DNA of 64,000 nt from BOG-994 sp049514215 (GTDB lineage: Bacteria; Pseudomonadota; Gammaproteobacteria; Burkholderiales; Burkholderiaceae_D). Made by a program: the position numbers and the translations under genes. Below, one piece after another: positions 27,410 to 36,927 of the stretch. The stretch covers positions 1 through 64,000 of the forward strand of contig JBEKVI010000021.1 in the NCBI GenBank assembly GCA_049514215.1. The letters are read 5' to 3'. How positions within the stretch are numbered: position 1 is the first letter of the stretch; each line of letters starts with the position of its first letter. Under the pieces are notes generated by a model, which saw only the letters and a program-made list of their open reading frames with translations, did no database searches and had not been told where the DNA came from.

Positions 27410-28837
27410 ATGTCGGGAAAGCGCAGCAACCAGTTTTTTGACGAAATGTCCGAGGCCGAAGGCGGAATCCGAACGCACTACCAGGCGTTCAAGAGCTGGC
27501 TCGATGGGCAAGGGGAAGAAGCGTTAACTGCCAAGCGCGCCGAGGCTGAAGTGATCTTTCGGCGAGTGGGCATTACCTTCGCCGTCTACGGCGACAACGC
27601 GGGCACCGAGCGCACCATCCCCTTCGACATCATCCCCCGCATCTTTCCGTCGGCAGAGTGGCGCCAGCTCGAGATGGGTTTGCGGCAACGCGTGAAGGCG
27701 TTGAACCTGTTCATCCACGACGTCTACCACGACCAGAAGATCATTAAAGCCGGCATCATCCCGGCCGACCAGATCCTGAACAATTCGCAGTACCGTCCCC
27801 AGATGCGGGACGTGGATGTGCCTTTGAACATGTATGCGCATATCGCGGGAATCGACGTCGTGCGCGCGGGCGAGGGCGAGTTCTACGTCCTCGAGGACAA
27901 CCTGCGGGTGCCTTCGGGTGTGTCGTACATGCTCGAAGACCGCAAGATGATGATGCGCCTGTTTCCCGAACTGTTTTCGTGTAACCGCGTCGCCCCGGTC
28001 GCGCACTACCCCGACCTGCTTTTGGATACGCTGCGTGCGGTCGCGCCGCAAGCCGGCACCGAACCCACCGTCGTCGTGCTCACTCCCGGGAGCTACAACT
28101 CGGCGTATTTCGAACATGCGTTTCTCGCCCAGCAGATGGGAGTGGAACTGGTCGAGGGGCAAGACCTTTTCGTCGACGACGGCTACGTCTACATGCGAAC
28201 CACCCGGGGCCCGCGGCGTGTGGATGTGATCTACCGGCGCGTCGATGACGATTTTCTCGATCCACTGGTGTTCCGGGACGACTCCACCTTGGGGGTGCCG
28301 GGGATTCTATCGGTCTACCGCCACGGCAATGTCACCCTGTCGAATGCGATCGGGACCGGAATCGCCGACGACAAGTCGGTGTATCCCTTCGTGCCGGAGA
28401 TGATCCGCTTCTACCTCGATGAGGACGCCATCTTAAACAACGTGCCGACGTATCAGTGCCGAAGGAAGGACGAGCTTTCCTATGCGCTGGCCAATCTCTC
28501 CCAGCTCGTGGTCAAAGAGACTCATGGCGCGGGCGGCTATGGCATGTTGATCGGGCCGGCTGCGACCAAGGCTGAAATCGAGAAGTTCCGTGCGGTCCTC
28601 ATTGCCAATCCCGAGAAATACATCGCTCAACCCACGCTCGCGCTTTCGGCATGCCCGACTTTCGTGGAAAGCGGCGTCGCTCCGCGCCACATCGATCTGC
28701 GTCCTTTCGTGCTTTCGGGCAAGAGTGTGAGAATGGTGCCAGGCGGACTCACCCGCGTGGCACTGCGTGAAGGCTCGCTCGTGGTGAATTCCTCGCAGGG
28801 CGGGGGCACCAAGGACACCTGGGTGCTGGAGGAATGA
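27410..28837 (+). CDS. Circularly permuted type 2 ATP-grasp protein (DUF404/DUF407)
   Basis: 475 residues, the normal length of the family. Recognisable blocks: TFAVYGDNAGTERTIPFDIIPRI, YHDQKI, YVLEDNLRVPSGVSYMLE, LTPGSYNSAYFEH, DDDFLDPLVFRDDSTLGVPG and KETHGAGGYGMLIGP, spread through the chain; shown here only as short landmarks (for example LEDNLR and GAGGYGM). This family is a predicted ATP-dependent amide/peptide ligase in which the order of ATP-grasp lobes is permuted. Start ATG at 27410 with GGGGA upstream. First gene of a rightward operon with alpha-E and transglutaminase genes. The substrate is unknown. Confidence 0.88.
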   Translation: MSGKRSNQFFDEMSEAEGGIRTHYQAFKSWLDGQGEEALTAKRAEAEVIFRRVGITFAVYGDNAGTERTIPFDIIPRIFPSAEWRQLEMGLRQRVKALNLFIHDVYHDQKIIKAGIIPADQILNNSQYRPQMRDVDVPLNMYAHIAGIDVVRAGEGEFYVLEDNLRVPSGVSYMLEDRKMMMRLFPELFSCNRVAPVAHYPDLLLDTLRAVAPQAGTEPTVVVLTPGSYNSAYFEHAFLAQQMGVELVEGQDLFVDDGYVYMRTTRGPRRVDVIYRRVDDDFLDPLVFRDDSTLGVPGILSVYRHGNVTLSNAIGTGIADDKSVYPFVPEMIRFYLDEDAILNNVPTYQCRRKDELSYALANLSQLVVKETHGAGGYGMLIGPAATKAEIEKFRAVLIANPEKYIAQPTLALSACPTFVESGVAPRHIDLRPFVLSGKSVRMVPGGLTRVALREGSLVVNSSQGGGTKDTWVLEE

Positions 28838-28838
28838 G

Positions 28839-29822
28839 ATGCTAAGCCGGACCGCAGATCACCTGTTCTGGATGGCCCGCTACGTCGAGCGCGCGGAAAA
28901 CACGGCCCGCATGCTCGATGTCAATATCCAGATGTCGCTTTTGCCGCAGTCCAATATCGGGGTCGACGAAGGTTGGCGCGCCATGCTGGGAATCTCCGAG
29001 CTCCAGCGCGCCTACGATGCGCGCCACGATTCGGTCACTTCGCGCGAGGTGATCGAATTCATGGTGCGCGATCCGAGCAACAACTCGTCGATCCATTCGT
29101 GCTTGCACGCCGCCCGCGAAAACGCCCGCGCGGTTCGGGGAACGCTGACCACCGAAGTGTGGGAGACGCACAACGCCACCTGGCTGGAATTGAACAACCT
29201 GCTTTCCGGCAGAAGCCTCGAGCGCGACCCGAGCGAATTCTTCGAATGGGTCAAGTTCCGCTCGCACCTTTCGCGCGGTGTCATGATCGGCACCATGATC
29301 AAGGACGAGGCCTTCCACTTTGCCCGACTGGGGACCTTCGTCGAGCGCGCCGACAATACGGCGCGCATCTTGGACGTGAAGTATCACGGCTTGGCCGAAC
29401 TGGGACGGCTGGTCGAGCCCGGCAGTGTCGATACCAAGGGCGAGCCCGAAGTCAATATCCACCGCGACTTCTACCACTGGGCCGCGGTGCTGCGCTCGGT
29501 ATCGGCCTTCGAGATCTATCGCAAGGTGTATCGCGACGTGATCACGCCTGCGCGCGTGGCGGAGCTTCTCATCTTGCGCCAGGACATGCCGCGCTCCCTG
29601 GCCGCGTGCGTCCAGGAGGTCATGCAAAACCTGGCGAAGGTCTCCAACGACCACTCGGGTGAAACCGAACGCCGCGCCGGCATGCTCTCAAGCGAACTCG
29701 GGTACGGTCGTATCGAGGACATCCTGCAAACCGGGCTGCATGCGTATCTCACCAATTTTCTCGAACGCGTCAACGATTTGGGCTCCAGAATCAGTCGTGA
29801 CTTCCTGGTCTGGAGCCAGTAA
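28839..29822 (+). CDS. Alpha-E domain protein (DUF403)
   Basis: 327 residues, all-helical. The family hallmark is at the very N-terminus: ADHLFWMARYVERAENTARM. The same pattern recurs at about residues 157-177 (GTFVERADNTARILDV). The alpha-E domain is always found with circularly permuted ATP-grasp and transglutaminase genes and is thought to assist the ligase; no catalytic activity is known. The start lies 1 nt after the ATP-grasp stop, so the two are coupled. Confidence 0.88.
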   Translation: MLSRTADHLFWMARYVERAENTARMLDVNIQMSLLPQSNIGVDEGWRAMLGISELQRAYDARHDSVTSREVIEFMVRDPSNNSSIHSCLHAARENARAVRGTLTTEVWETHNATWLELNNLLSGRSLERDPSEFFEWVKFRSHLSRGVMIGTMIKDEAFHFARLGTFVERADNTARILDVKYHGLAELGRLVEPGSVDTKGEPEVNIHRDFYHWAAVLRSVSAFEIYRKVYRDVITPARVAELLILRQDMPRSLAACVQEVMQNLAKVSNDHSGETERRAGMLSSELGYGRIEDILQTGLHAYLTNFLERVNDLGSRISRDFLVWSQ

Positions 29823-29844
29823 GCACCCTCCTTAAGGGATCAAC

Positions 29845-32800
29845 TTGTCCATCCACGTCGCACTAAAGCATGTCACCGAATATCGGTACGACCGTCTCGT
29901 TGGCCTGTCGCCGCAGATCGTGCGTCTTCGTCCGGCTCCGCATTGCCGCACGCCGATCCTCTCCTATTCCCAAAAGGTCGAGCCGACCCAGCATTTCATC
30001 AACTGGATGCAGGATCCCTTCGCCAATTACCTGGCGCGCTTAGTCTTTCCCGACCGCACGCGCGACTTCAAGGTGACCGTCGATCTGGTCGCGGAGATGG
30101 CGGTCTACAACCCCTTCGATTTTTTCCTTGAACCCTACGCTGAGAAATTTCCGTTTCGCTACGACGCCGAACTCGCCCGTGAACTGGCTCCCTATCTCGT
30201 CAAGCTCGACGAGGATCTCTCGAAGCATCCGCGTTTCAAGTCGTTTCTGAAGAGCGTCGATTTGACCAAGCAGGGCACGGTGGACTTTCTGGTCGAGCTC
30301 AACCGCCATGTCCAATCGGACGTCGCCTATCTCATCCGGATGGAGCCGGGCGTCCAGTCACCCGAGCAGACCCTCGTTAAGGCCGCCGGGTCTTGTCGCG
30401 ATTCGGCCTGGCTTTTGGTCCAGCTCCTGCGCCATCTCGGTCTTGCGGCGCGCTTCGTGTCAGGTTACCTCATCCAGCTCAAAGCGGATGTGAAGGCCCT
30501 CGATGGGCCTTCGGGCGCCGAGACCGATTTCACCGACCTGCACGCCTGGTGCGAGGTCTATCTGCCGGGCGCGGGATGGATCGGCTTTGACCCTACCTCC
30601 GGACTTCTTGCAGGGGAAGGTCATATCCCGCTCGCCTCGACCCCGGAGCCGGGCAGCGCCGCTCCCGTGACCGGGGCCGTGGACAAGTCCGAAGTCGAGT
30701 TCACGCACACCATGTCTGTCACGCGCATCTACGAGTCGCCGCGCGTGACCAAACCTTATTCCGAGGAACAGTGGAAGGACATCCTCTCGCTCGGTGAAAT
30801 GGTCGATTCCCGCCTGGATGCAATGGATGTCCGCCTGACCCAGGGGGGCGAGCCCACCTTCGTGTCGGTTGATGACCGCGACGGGGAGGAATGGAATACC
30901 GCGGCGCTTGGCAAGACCAAGCGCGGCTATGCCACCGAGCTCGTCCAGAAGCTGCGCGACCGTTATGGTCAGGGTGGCTTTTTACACTTTGGTCAGGGTA
31001 AGTGGTATCCGGGAGAGCAGCTGCCGCGCTGGGCACTTTCGGTCTGCTGGAGGGCGGACGGGCAGCCGTGCTGGGCCAACCCGGCCCTGTTTGCCGACGA
31101 GCGCCTGCCCTCGTCGTATACCCCCGAGGATGCCCGGCGTTTCATCGATGCGCTAACGACGCGCTTGGATCTGGATCCGCGCTTCGTCATCCCTGGCTTC
31201 GAGGATGTTTTCTATTACATGTGGCGCGAGCGCCGGCTTCCGGTCAATGTCGATCCCTTCGATTCGCGCGTGGACGACGAAATGGAGCGCGAGCGTCTGC
31301 GCCACGTCTTCGATCGCGGCTTGAAAACCGAGGTGGGATTCGCGCTGCCGATCCGGGTGAACACCGACGCGCGTCCGGGACAGCCGCGCTGGATCAGCGG
31401 ACCCTGGTACATGCGCGACGAGCGCATGTACCTGTTTCCCGGCGACTCGCCCATGGGCTACCGGCTGCCGTTGGATTCGCTGCCCTGGATCACGCAAGGC
31501 GACCAGATCCCCAGTTTCGCGCAGGATCCTTTCGCCGCGCAGAACGCCTTGCCTGCGTACGCCCAGTTGCGCATGCAGTCCCCGCAGCATCTTGTGGGCT
31601 TCGGTCCCGGAGGTCTGGCCTACACCGGCAACGTGCACGGCGCCTCCGAGCCCGCGCTGCAAGAAGGCGCCTTGGCGGCAACGGGCCTGCCTGCCGGCCG
31701 TGGCGCCGGTCCGGCCGCCCCGGCCGGCGCCGGTGCGCGGCCGCCGGCTGCCACGACGCTTGTGCCAGCGCTTGATAAAAAGGAAGCGCGCATGCCGGCA
31801 CGCTTCGAATCAGCGGGCTGGCTCACGCGCACGGCGCTATGTGTGGAGACGCGCAAAGGCGTTCTCTACGTATTCATGCCGCCACTGACCGCACTCGAGG
31901 ATTACCTCACCTTGCTTGCGGCCGTCGAGATGACGGCCGAGACTTTAGGCGTGAAAATCGTGCTCGAGGGCTATCCCCCGCCACGCGATGCGCGCCTGAA
32001 ACTGCTGCAGGTCACACCGGACCCTGGCGTCATTGAAGTCAACATCCATCCGGCCGCGAATTGGGCCGAACTGGTGGATCACACCGAGTTTCTCTACCAG
32101 GCCGCGTTCGAGACGCGCCTGTCGACCGAGAAGTTTATGGTCGATGGGCGGCACACCGGAACCGGCGGTGGCAACCACTTCGTCCTGGGCGGCGCGACGC
32201 CGGCCGACAGCCCCTTCCTGCGCAGGCCCGACCTGCTGGCGAGCCTCGTGTCGTATTGGCACAACCACCCCTCGTTGTCCTACCTCTTCACAGGCCTTTT
32301 CATCGGACCCACGAGCCAGGCGCCGCGCATCGACGAGGCGCGCAACGACCAGGTCTACGAAATCGAAATTGCGCTTCAGGAGATCCACAAGCGCTCGGGG
32401 CCGGGAACGGTGCCTCCGCCCTGGCTCATCGATCGGACCCTGCGCAACATCCTGGTTGACGTGACGGGCAACACCCATCGCTCCGAATTCTGCATCGACA
32501 AGCTCTATGCCCCCGAGGGTCCGACCGGGCGGCTGGGCCTGCTGGAGTTGCGCGCCTTCGAGATGCCCCCCCACGCGCGCATGAGCCTGGTGCAGCAGCT
32601 CCTCTTGCGCGCCCTCGTTGCGGCTTTCTGGAAGAAACCCTACACCGCGAAATTGACGCGCTGGGGTACGGAACTGCACGATCGCTTCCTTCTGCCCAGT
32701 TTCGTCGCCTTGGATTTCGAGGACGTGCTCTCGGATTTGGCCGAGCAGGGTTTCGTGTTCCAGAAGACGTGGTTCGCCCCGCACTTCGAGTTTCGCTTTC

Positions 32801-33336
32801 CTCTTTTAGGCGAGGTCGCCGCACGCAGCATCCATCTGTCGCTGCGCTCGGCGCTCGAGCCCTGGCATGTGCTAGGCGAGGAGGGCGCAGCCGGCGGCAC
32901 GGCCCGCTATGTCGACTCGTCTTTGGAACGCATCGAGGCCAAGGTGACCGGATTTAACGACACGCGCTACATCATTACCGTCAATGGTCGCGCGCTCCCG
33001 CTCCATCCGACCGGACGTGTGGGCGAGTTTGTCGCCGGGGTCCGCTACAAGGCATGGGCGCCCACGAGCGCATTGCATCCGACCATTGGCGTGCATGCCC
33101 CGTTGGTTTTTGACATCGTCGATACGTGGAACAACCGCTCGCTTGGGGGTTGCCAGTATCATGTGGCGCATCCCGGGGGCCGCAACTACAACACGTTTCC
33201 GATCAACGCCTATGAAGCCGAAAGTCGCCGCCTTGCTCGCTTCTCGAGGCTTGCCCACACGCCGGGGCGGTTTGACGTGGCCGCTGCGGTGCGAAGCCTC
33301 GAATTCCCCTTCACACTGGATCTGCGCCATGACTAG
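29845..33336 (+). CDS. Transglutaminase-like protein fused to DUF2126
   Basis: 1163 residues. The N-terminal part (about 1-270) is a bacterial transglutaminase-like module, with a beta-rich N-domain and the catalytic triad: Cys in GSCRDSAW (about residue 183), His in DLHAWCEV (about 233), Asp in GFDPTSG (about 249). The remaining ~870 residues match DUF2126 (VRLTQGGEPTFVS, GKWYPGEQLPRWAL, TGGGNHFVLGG), a large domain seen only in these clusters. A Pro/Ala/Gly-rich linker falls around residues 590-640. Expected to cleave or form amide bonds; direction unknown. The start is TTG at 29845, with AAGGGA upstream. The stop is in frame with the following gene. Confidence 0.88.
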   Translation: MSIHVALKHVTEYRYDRLVGLSPQIVRLRPAPHCRTPILSYSQKVEPTQHFINWMQDPFANYLARLVFPDRTRDFKVTVDLVAEMAVYNPFDFFLEPYAEKFPFRYDAELARELAPYLVKLDEDLSKHPRFKSFLKSVDLTKQGTVDFLVELNRHVQSDVAYLIRMEPGVQSPEQTLVKAAGSCRDSAWLLVQLLRHLGLAARFVSGYLIQLKADVKALDGPSGAETDFTDLHAWCEVYLPGAGWIGFDPTSGLLAGEGHIPLASTPEPGSAAPVTGAVDKSEVEFTHTMSVTRIYESPRVTKPYSEEQWKDILSLGEMVDSRLDAMDVRLTQGGEPTFVSVDDRDGEEWNTAALGKTKRGYATELVQKLRDRYGQGGFLHFGQGKWYPGEQLPRWALSVCWRADGQPCWANPALFADERLPSSYTPEDARRFIDALTTRLDLDPRFVIPGFEDVFYYMWRERRLPVNVDPFDSRVDDEMERERLRHVFDRGLKTEVGFALPIRVNTDARPGQPRWISGPWYMRDERMYLFPGDSPMGYRLPLDSLPWITQGDQIPSFAQDPFAAQNALPAYAQLRMQSPQHLVGFGPGGLAYTGNVHGASEPALQEGALAATGLPAGRGAGPAAPAGAGARPPAATTLVPALDKKEARMPARFESAGWLTRTALCVETRKGVLYVFMPPLTALEDYLTLLAAVEMTAETLGVKIVLEGYPPPRDARLKLLQVTPDPGVIEVNIHPAANWAELVDHTEFLYQAAFETRLSTEKFMVDGRHTGTGGGNHFVLGGATPADSPFLRRPDLLASLVSYWHNHPSLSYLFTGLFIGPTSQAPRIDEARNDQVYEIEIALQEIHKRSGPGTVPPPWLIDRTLRNILVDVTGNTHRSEFCIDKLYAPEGPTGRLGLLELRAFEMPPHARMSLVQQLLLRALVAAFWKKPYTAKLTRWGTELHDRFLLPSFVALDFEDVLSDLAEQGFVFQKTWFAPHFEFRFPLLGEVAARSIHLSLRSALEPWHVLGEEGAAGGTARYVDSSLERIEAKVTGFNDTRYIITVNGRALPLHPTGRVGEFVAGVRYKAWAPTSALHPTIGVHAPLVFDIVDTWNNRSLGGCQYHVAHPGGRNYNTFPINAYEAESRRLARFSRLAHTPGRFDVAAAVRSLEFPFTLDLRHD

Positions 33337-33381
33337 GTCAGCGAGCTTCTGCCATCGCGCACACGTGGGTTACGACGGGCG

Positions 33382-35988
33382 TTGTCGGGCTGGTCCCCTG
33401 CGCCACCGATGCGCGAGCGCTTTGGCCTGATCGTGCCCAACACGCTGTTCCAGACCGAGGAGGGTACCGAGGCCGCAGCGACCGCAGCGCGGCTGGCCCT
33501 TCCGCCTAAGCCGGGATATTTCGACGAATTGCGCAGTGACGCGGCCCTGCTAAGGCCGACGTGGCAGCGCTTTTTTGACCTCCTGGGCTCATCGGGCTTC
33601 GCCGACCTCGATCACCGCGTCGAGGTCGTCGCGCGCCAGATCCGCGAAAACGGCATCACTTACAACATCTACGCGGACAGCGACGGACCGGCGCGTCCCT
33701 GGTCACTCGATCTCTTGCCCTTTGTGATCGACCAGAACGACTGGTCCCAGCTCGAAGCCGGCCTGAAGCAGCGAGCCGAGCTGCTCAATGCGATCCTAGC
33801 TGACGTCTACGGCGCGCAGCAGCTGCTGCATCGCGGTCTTCTGCCCCCGGCCCTGGTCAATGGCCACCCCGGGTATCTGCGCGCCGTGCGCGGGTTCTCA
33901 CCTCCGAAGGGCGTCTATCTGCACATCGCCGCCTTCGATATCGCCCGCGCGCCCGACGGGGGCTGGTGGGTGGTCTCCCAGCGGACCCAGGCGCCGTCCG
34001 GGCTCGGTTACCTCCTCGAGAATCGCCTGACGATATCGCGGCTGTTTCCCGACGCGTTTCGCGAGATGCACGTGCAGCATCTCGCAACGAGCTATCGCCT
34101 TCTGGTCGACAATCTGGTGCGTTTAAGTCCTGCAAGCGAGGGGGCTCCGCGCATCGTGCTTCTCACGCCGGGTCCCTACAACGAGACCTACTTCGAGCAT
34201 GCCTACCTGGCGCGTTATTTGGGGCTGCCGCTGGTGGAAGGAAGCGACCTCACCGTCCGCGAGGATCAGCTTTTCCTGAAGACGCTCTACGGCTTAGAGA
34301 GGGTGCATGGCGTCCTCAGACGTCTGGACGACGACTATCTCGACCCGCTGGAACTGCGCTCGGATTCGACGTTGGGTGTGCCCGGCTTGCTGCAGGCGAT
34401 GCGCTCGGGCAATGTCCTCATCGCCAATGCTCCAGGCACCAGCTTTCTCGAGTCGCCCGCCATCAACGGGTTTTTGCCGGCGATCGCACGCTACCTGACC
34501 GGCAAAGAGCTGTCCTTGCCTTCGCTGTCGTCCTGGTGGTGCGGCGAAGACGCGGCACGACAGCAGATCCTGCCCTATCTGCAGGATCTGGTCGTCAAAC
34601 CCACCTATCCGACGGCGAGTTTCGAGCCGATCATTGGTGCGAACGTGAGCGCTGGCGAAATCGAGAGTTGGCGTGCGCGTATCGACGACGAGGGCGCAGA
34701 CTATACGGTGCAGGCCTACCTGCCGCTGTCGCAGGCGCCCACCTGGACGGCCGGGCGCATTGTGCCGCGGGCGGCCATGGTCCGGGTGTTTGCGATTGCC
34801 AACGAGGAGGGGGGCTGGCACATCCTGCCTGGTGGACTCACGCGCATTGCAAGTCTGGATCAGCAGGTGGTCTCGATGCAGCGGGGCGGCAGCAGCCTCG
34901 ACAGCTGGGTGCTCACGGATGGGCCGGTCGATGCCTTTTCCATGCTTCCGCATCAGCTGGGGCCAGACGAGCTCGCCCAAAAGCGCCGACCAGTCTCCAG
35001 TCGCGCTGCAGAGAATCTGTTCTGGATGGGACGCTATGCCGAGCGTGCCGAGAACGCCGTGCGCCTCGCACGCGTCGTTCTCACCTGGCTTAACGGCGAC
35101 GAAGATGCACCGCCCCCGTTTCTGGATGCCCTGGGCCAGCTGTGCGTCTTGCGCGGCTTGGTCGCCGAGACCGTGCCTTCGCCTGCGACCGACGCCCGCG
35201 AATTCGAGCATGCGCTTACGGCCGCCATGGCGGACAGCCAGACTTCCACGAGCGTGGGCTTTAACGTGCACGCCATGGGTTATGCCGCAAGCCAGATCCG
35301 CGACCGACTCTCGCCCACCCACTGGAGGTTGATCCTGGCTGCAGGCGACGAATTCTTCGCCAAGCTTCGGCAAACCGCCGAGGAGGTCTCGACGGTGGAA
35401 GTGCTGCCGGCGCTCGAGTACCTGGGGATGCAGCTTTCGGCCATCACCGGTGCCCAGACGGATCGCATGACCCGCGATTCGGGATGGCGCCTTATGACCA
35501 TTGGGCGCCAGATCGAACGTCTGTCGAGCATGAGTTCGACTCTGTGGGCGTTGTTTCAGGACCAGGTGGTGCTGCTTGAACCCGGCTTCGATCTGCTGCT
35601 GGATCTGTTCGACAGCACGATCACCTATCGCGCGCACTACCAAAGGCGCCACGAGATACCCGCTCTTTTGGATCTGTTGGTCATGGACCCGGAAAACCCG
35701 CGCTCGCTTGCGTGCGTTCTCGAGGTGCTGCGCAACCAGATTCTCCTGCTACCGGCATCGGATTCCAAAAGCGGGGCACAAGCCGTAGGCGACCTGCTTG
35801 CGGTATTGCCCTTTGCCGGAGTCGGCATGAACCTCGAAGAACTCTGCGAGCGCGATGACCAGGGCCACTTCGTGAAGCTTCTTGCGCTCGCGAGTCGGAC
35901 GAGCGAGGCCGCGCGCACACTTTCCGACGAGATCGGAAGGCGTTATTTCAGTCATGTCGCCGAACCGGATCGGGCGCTAGCCGCATGA
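33382..35988 (+). CDS. Circularly permuted ATP-grasp / alpha-E fusion protein
   Basis: 868 residues. Residues 1-530 repeat the ATP-grasp landmarks of the gene at 27.4 kb (ITYNIYAD, LLENRL, LTPGPYNETYFEHAY, DDDYLDPLELRSDSTLGVPG in pieces). Residues 540-860 are an alpha-E domain starting ENLFWMGRYAERAENAVR. It therefore joins in one chain what the first two genes of the operon encode separately. Start uncertain: TTG at 33382 or ATG at 33409; neither has a good ribosome-binding site. The upstream gene ends in the same frame only 45 nt before, so readthrough would extend it. Overlaps the next gene by ATGA. Confidence 0.85.
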   Translation: MSGWSPAPPMRERFGLIVPNTLFQTEEGTEAAATAARLALPPKPGYFDELRSDAALLRPTWQRFFDLLGSSGFADLDHRVEVVARQIRENGITYNIYADSDGPARPWSLDLLPFVIDQNDWSQLEAGLKQRAELLNAILADVYGAQQLLHRGLLPPALVNGHPGYLRAVRGFSPPKGVYLHIAAFDIARAPDGGWWVVSQRTQAPSGLGYLLENRLTISRLFPDAFREMHVQHLATSYRLLVDNLVRLSPASEGAPRIVLLTPGPYNETYFEHAYLARYLGLPLVEGSDLTVREDQLFLKTLYGLERVHGVLRRLDDDYLDPLELRSDSTLGVPGLLQAMRSGNVLIANAPGTSFLESPAINGFLPAIARYLTGKELSLPSLSSWWCGEDAARQQILPYLQDLVVKPTYPTASFEPIIGANVSAGEIESWRARIDDEGADYTVQAYLPLSQAPTWTAGRIVPRAAMVRVFAIANEEGGWHILPGGLTRIASLDQQVVSMQRGGSSLDSWVLTDGPVDAFSMLPHQLGPDELAQKRRPVSSRAAENLFWMGRYAERAENAVRLARVVLTWLNGDEDAPPPFLDALGQLCVLRGLVAETVPSPATDAREFEHALTAAMADSQTSTSVGFNVHAMGYAASQIRDRLSPTHWRLILAAGDEFFAKLRQTAEEVSTVEVLPALEYLGMQLSAITGAQTDRMTRDSGWRLMTIGRQIERLSSMSSTLWALFQDQVVLLEPGFDLLLDLFDSTITYRAHYQRRHEIPALLDLLVMDPENPRSLACVLEVLRNQILLLPASDSKSGAQAVGDLLAVLPFAGVGMNLEELCERDDQGHFVKLLALASRTSEAARTLSDEIGRRYFSHVAEPDRALAA

Positions 35989-36917
35989 GCGAGCGCCTTC
36001 AGACCCGGCTGCGGGTGGTGCACGAGACCCGCTACAGGTACGCGAGCCGGGTCGAATTCGCCCATCATCTGGCCTATTTACGGCCGCTTGAGGCGGCATC
36101 GTTCCAGATGCTCGACCGCTTTGGTCTGACGATCACACCGCGGCCTTCGTATCTTGCGGAGAACCGCGACTCCTACGGCAACGCGCGCGTGTTCTTCTCG
36201 CTCTATGTCCCGCATCGCGAGCTCATCGTGCGCGCCGAAAGTGCGTTGACCATCGCCGACCGCTTCGCCGGTGTCGATCTGGATGCGGGCATCAGCTGGG
36301 AGAAAGTGCGCAAGAGCCTGCGTTACGAGGCGGGCGAGCCGTGGCTTGAGCCCACCGAATACGTGTTCGCCTCTCCCTTTGTACTCCTGCACGCCGAACT
36401 GCGCGACTACGCCCTGGGCTCGTTTACGCCGGATCGACCACTGCGCCAGGCTGCCTTGGATCTCATGCACCGGATCCATGCGGACTTCACCTACGAGTCG
36501 GCCAGCACCGATGTCTCCACGCCGCTGTTGGAGGCGTTCCAGATGCGGCGTGGCGTGTGCCAGGACTTCGCGCATGTCTTCATCAGCTGCATGAGAAGCC
36601 TCGGACTGGCTGCCGCCTATGTGAGCGGCTATCTCCTCACGCATCCGCCTGCAGGCCGTCCTCGACTGACGGGGGCCGATGCCTCGCATGCCTGGGCCTC
36701 GGTGTGGTGCCCCGACCTCTCGGCCAACTCGGGATGGCTCGATCTGGATCCGACCAATGATCTCGTGCCCTCGATGGGGCATGTCGTTCTCGCCCGCGGA
36801 CGCGACTACGGCGATGTCGCGCCACTCAGAGGGGTGATCCGCGGGGGTCGCGATCACGAGCTCTCGGTCGCCGTCTCGGTCGAGCCGGTGGGCACACCCG
36901 AGTACTCCCAGCCCTAG
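35985..36917 (+). CDS. Transglutaminase-like cysteine protease family protein
   Basis: 310 residues. An N-terminal beta domain (VHETRYRYASRVEFAHHLAYLRP near the start) is followed by the transglutaminase core with Cys in RRGVCQDFAH (about residue 192), His in DASHAWASV (about 235) and Asp in DLDPTND (about 255). No signal peptide, so it acts in the cytoplasm beside the ligases. The ATG overlaps the fusion gene's stop (ATGA). Last gene of this rightward run; a T-run follows the stop, and the glutamate dehydrogenase gene ends 10 bp beyond on the other strand. Confidence 0.9.
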   Translation: MSERLQTRLRVVHETRYRYASRVEFAHHLAYLRPLEAASFQMLDRFGLTITPRPSYLAENRDSYGNARVFFSLYVPHRELIVRAESALTIADRFAGVDLDAGISWEKVRKSLRYEAGEPWLEPTEYVFASPFVLLHAELRDYALGSFTPDRPLRQAALDLMHRIHADFTYESASTDVSTPLLEAFQMRRGVCQDFAHVFISCMRSLGLAAAYVSGYLLTHPPAGRPRLTGADASHAWASVWCPDLSANSGWLDLDPTNDLVPSMGHVVLARGRDYGDVAPLRGVIRGGRDHELSVAVSVEPVGTPEYSQP

Positions 36918-36927
36918 TTTTTTTGGC

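Noticed and set aside
34294..35652. 452-codon leftward frame inside the ATP-grasp/alpha-E fusion
   Set aside because: Antisense to a well-supported gene, no motif.
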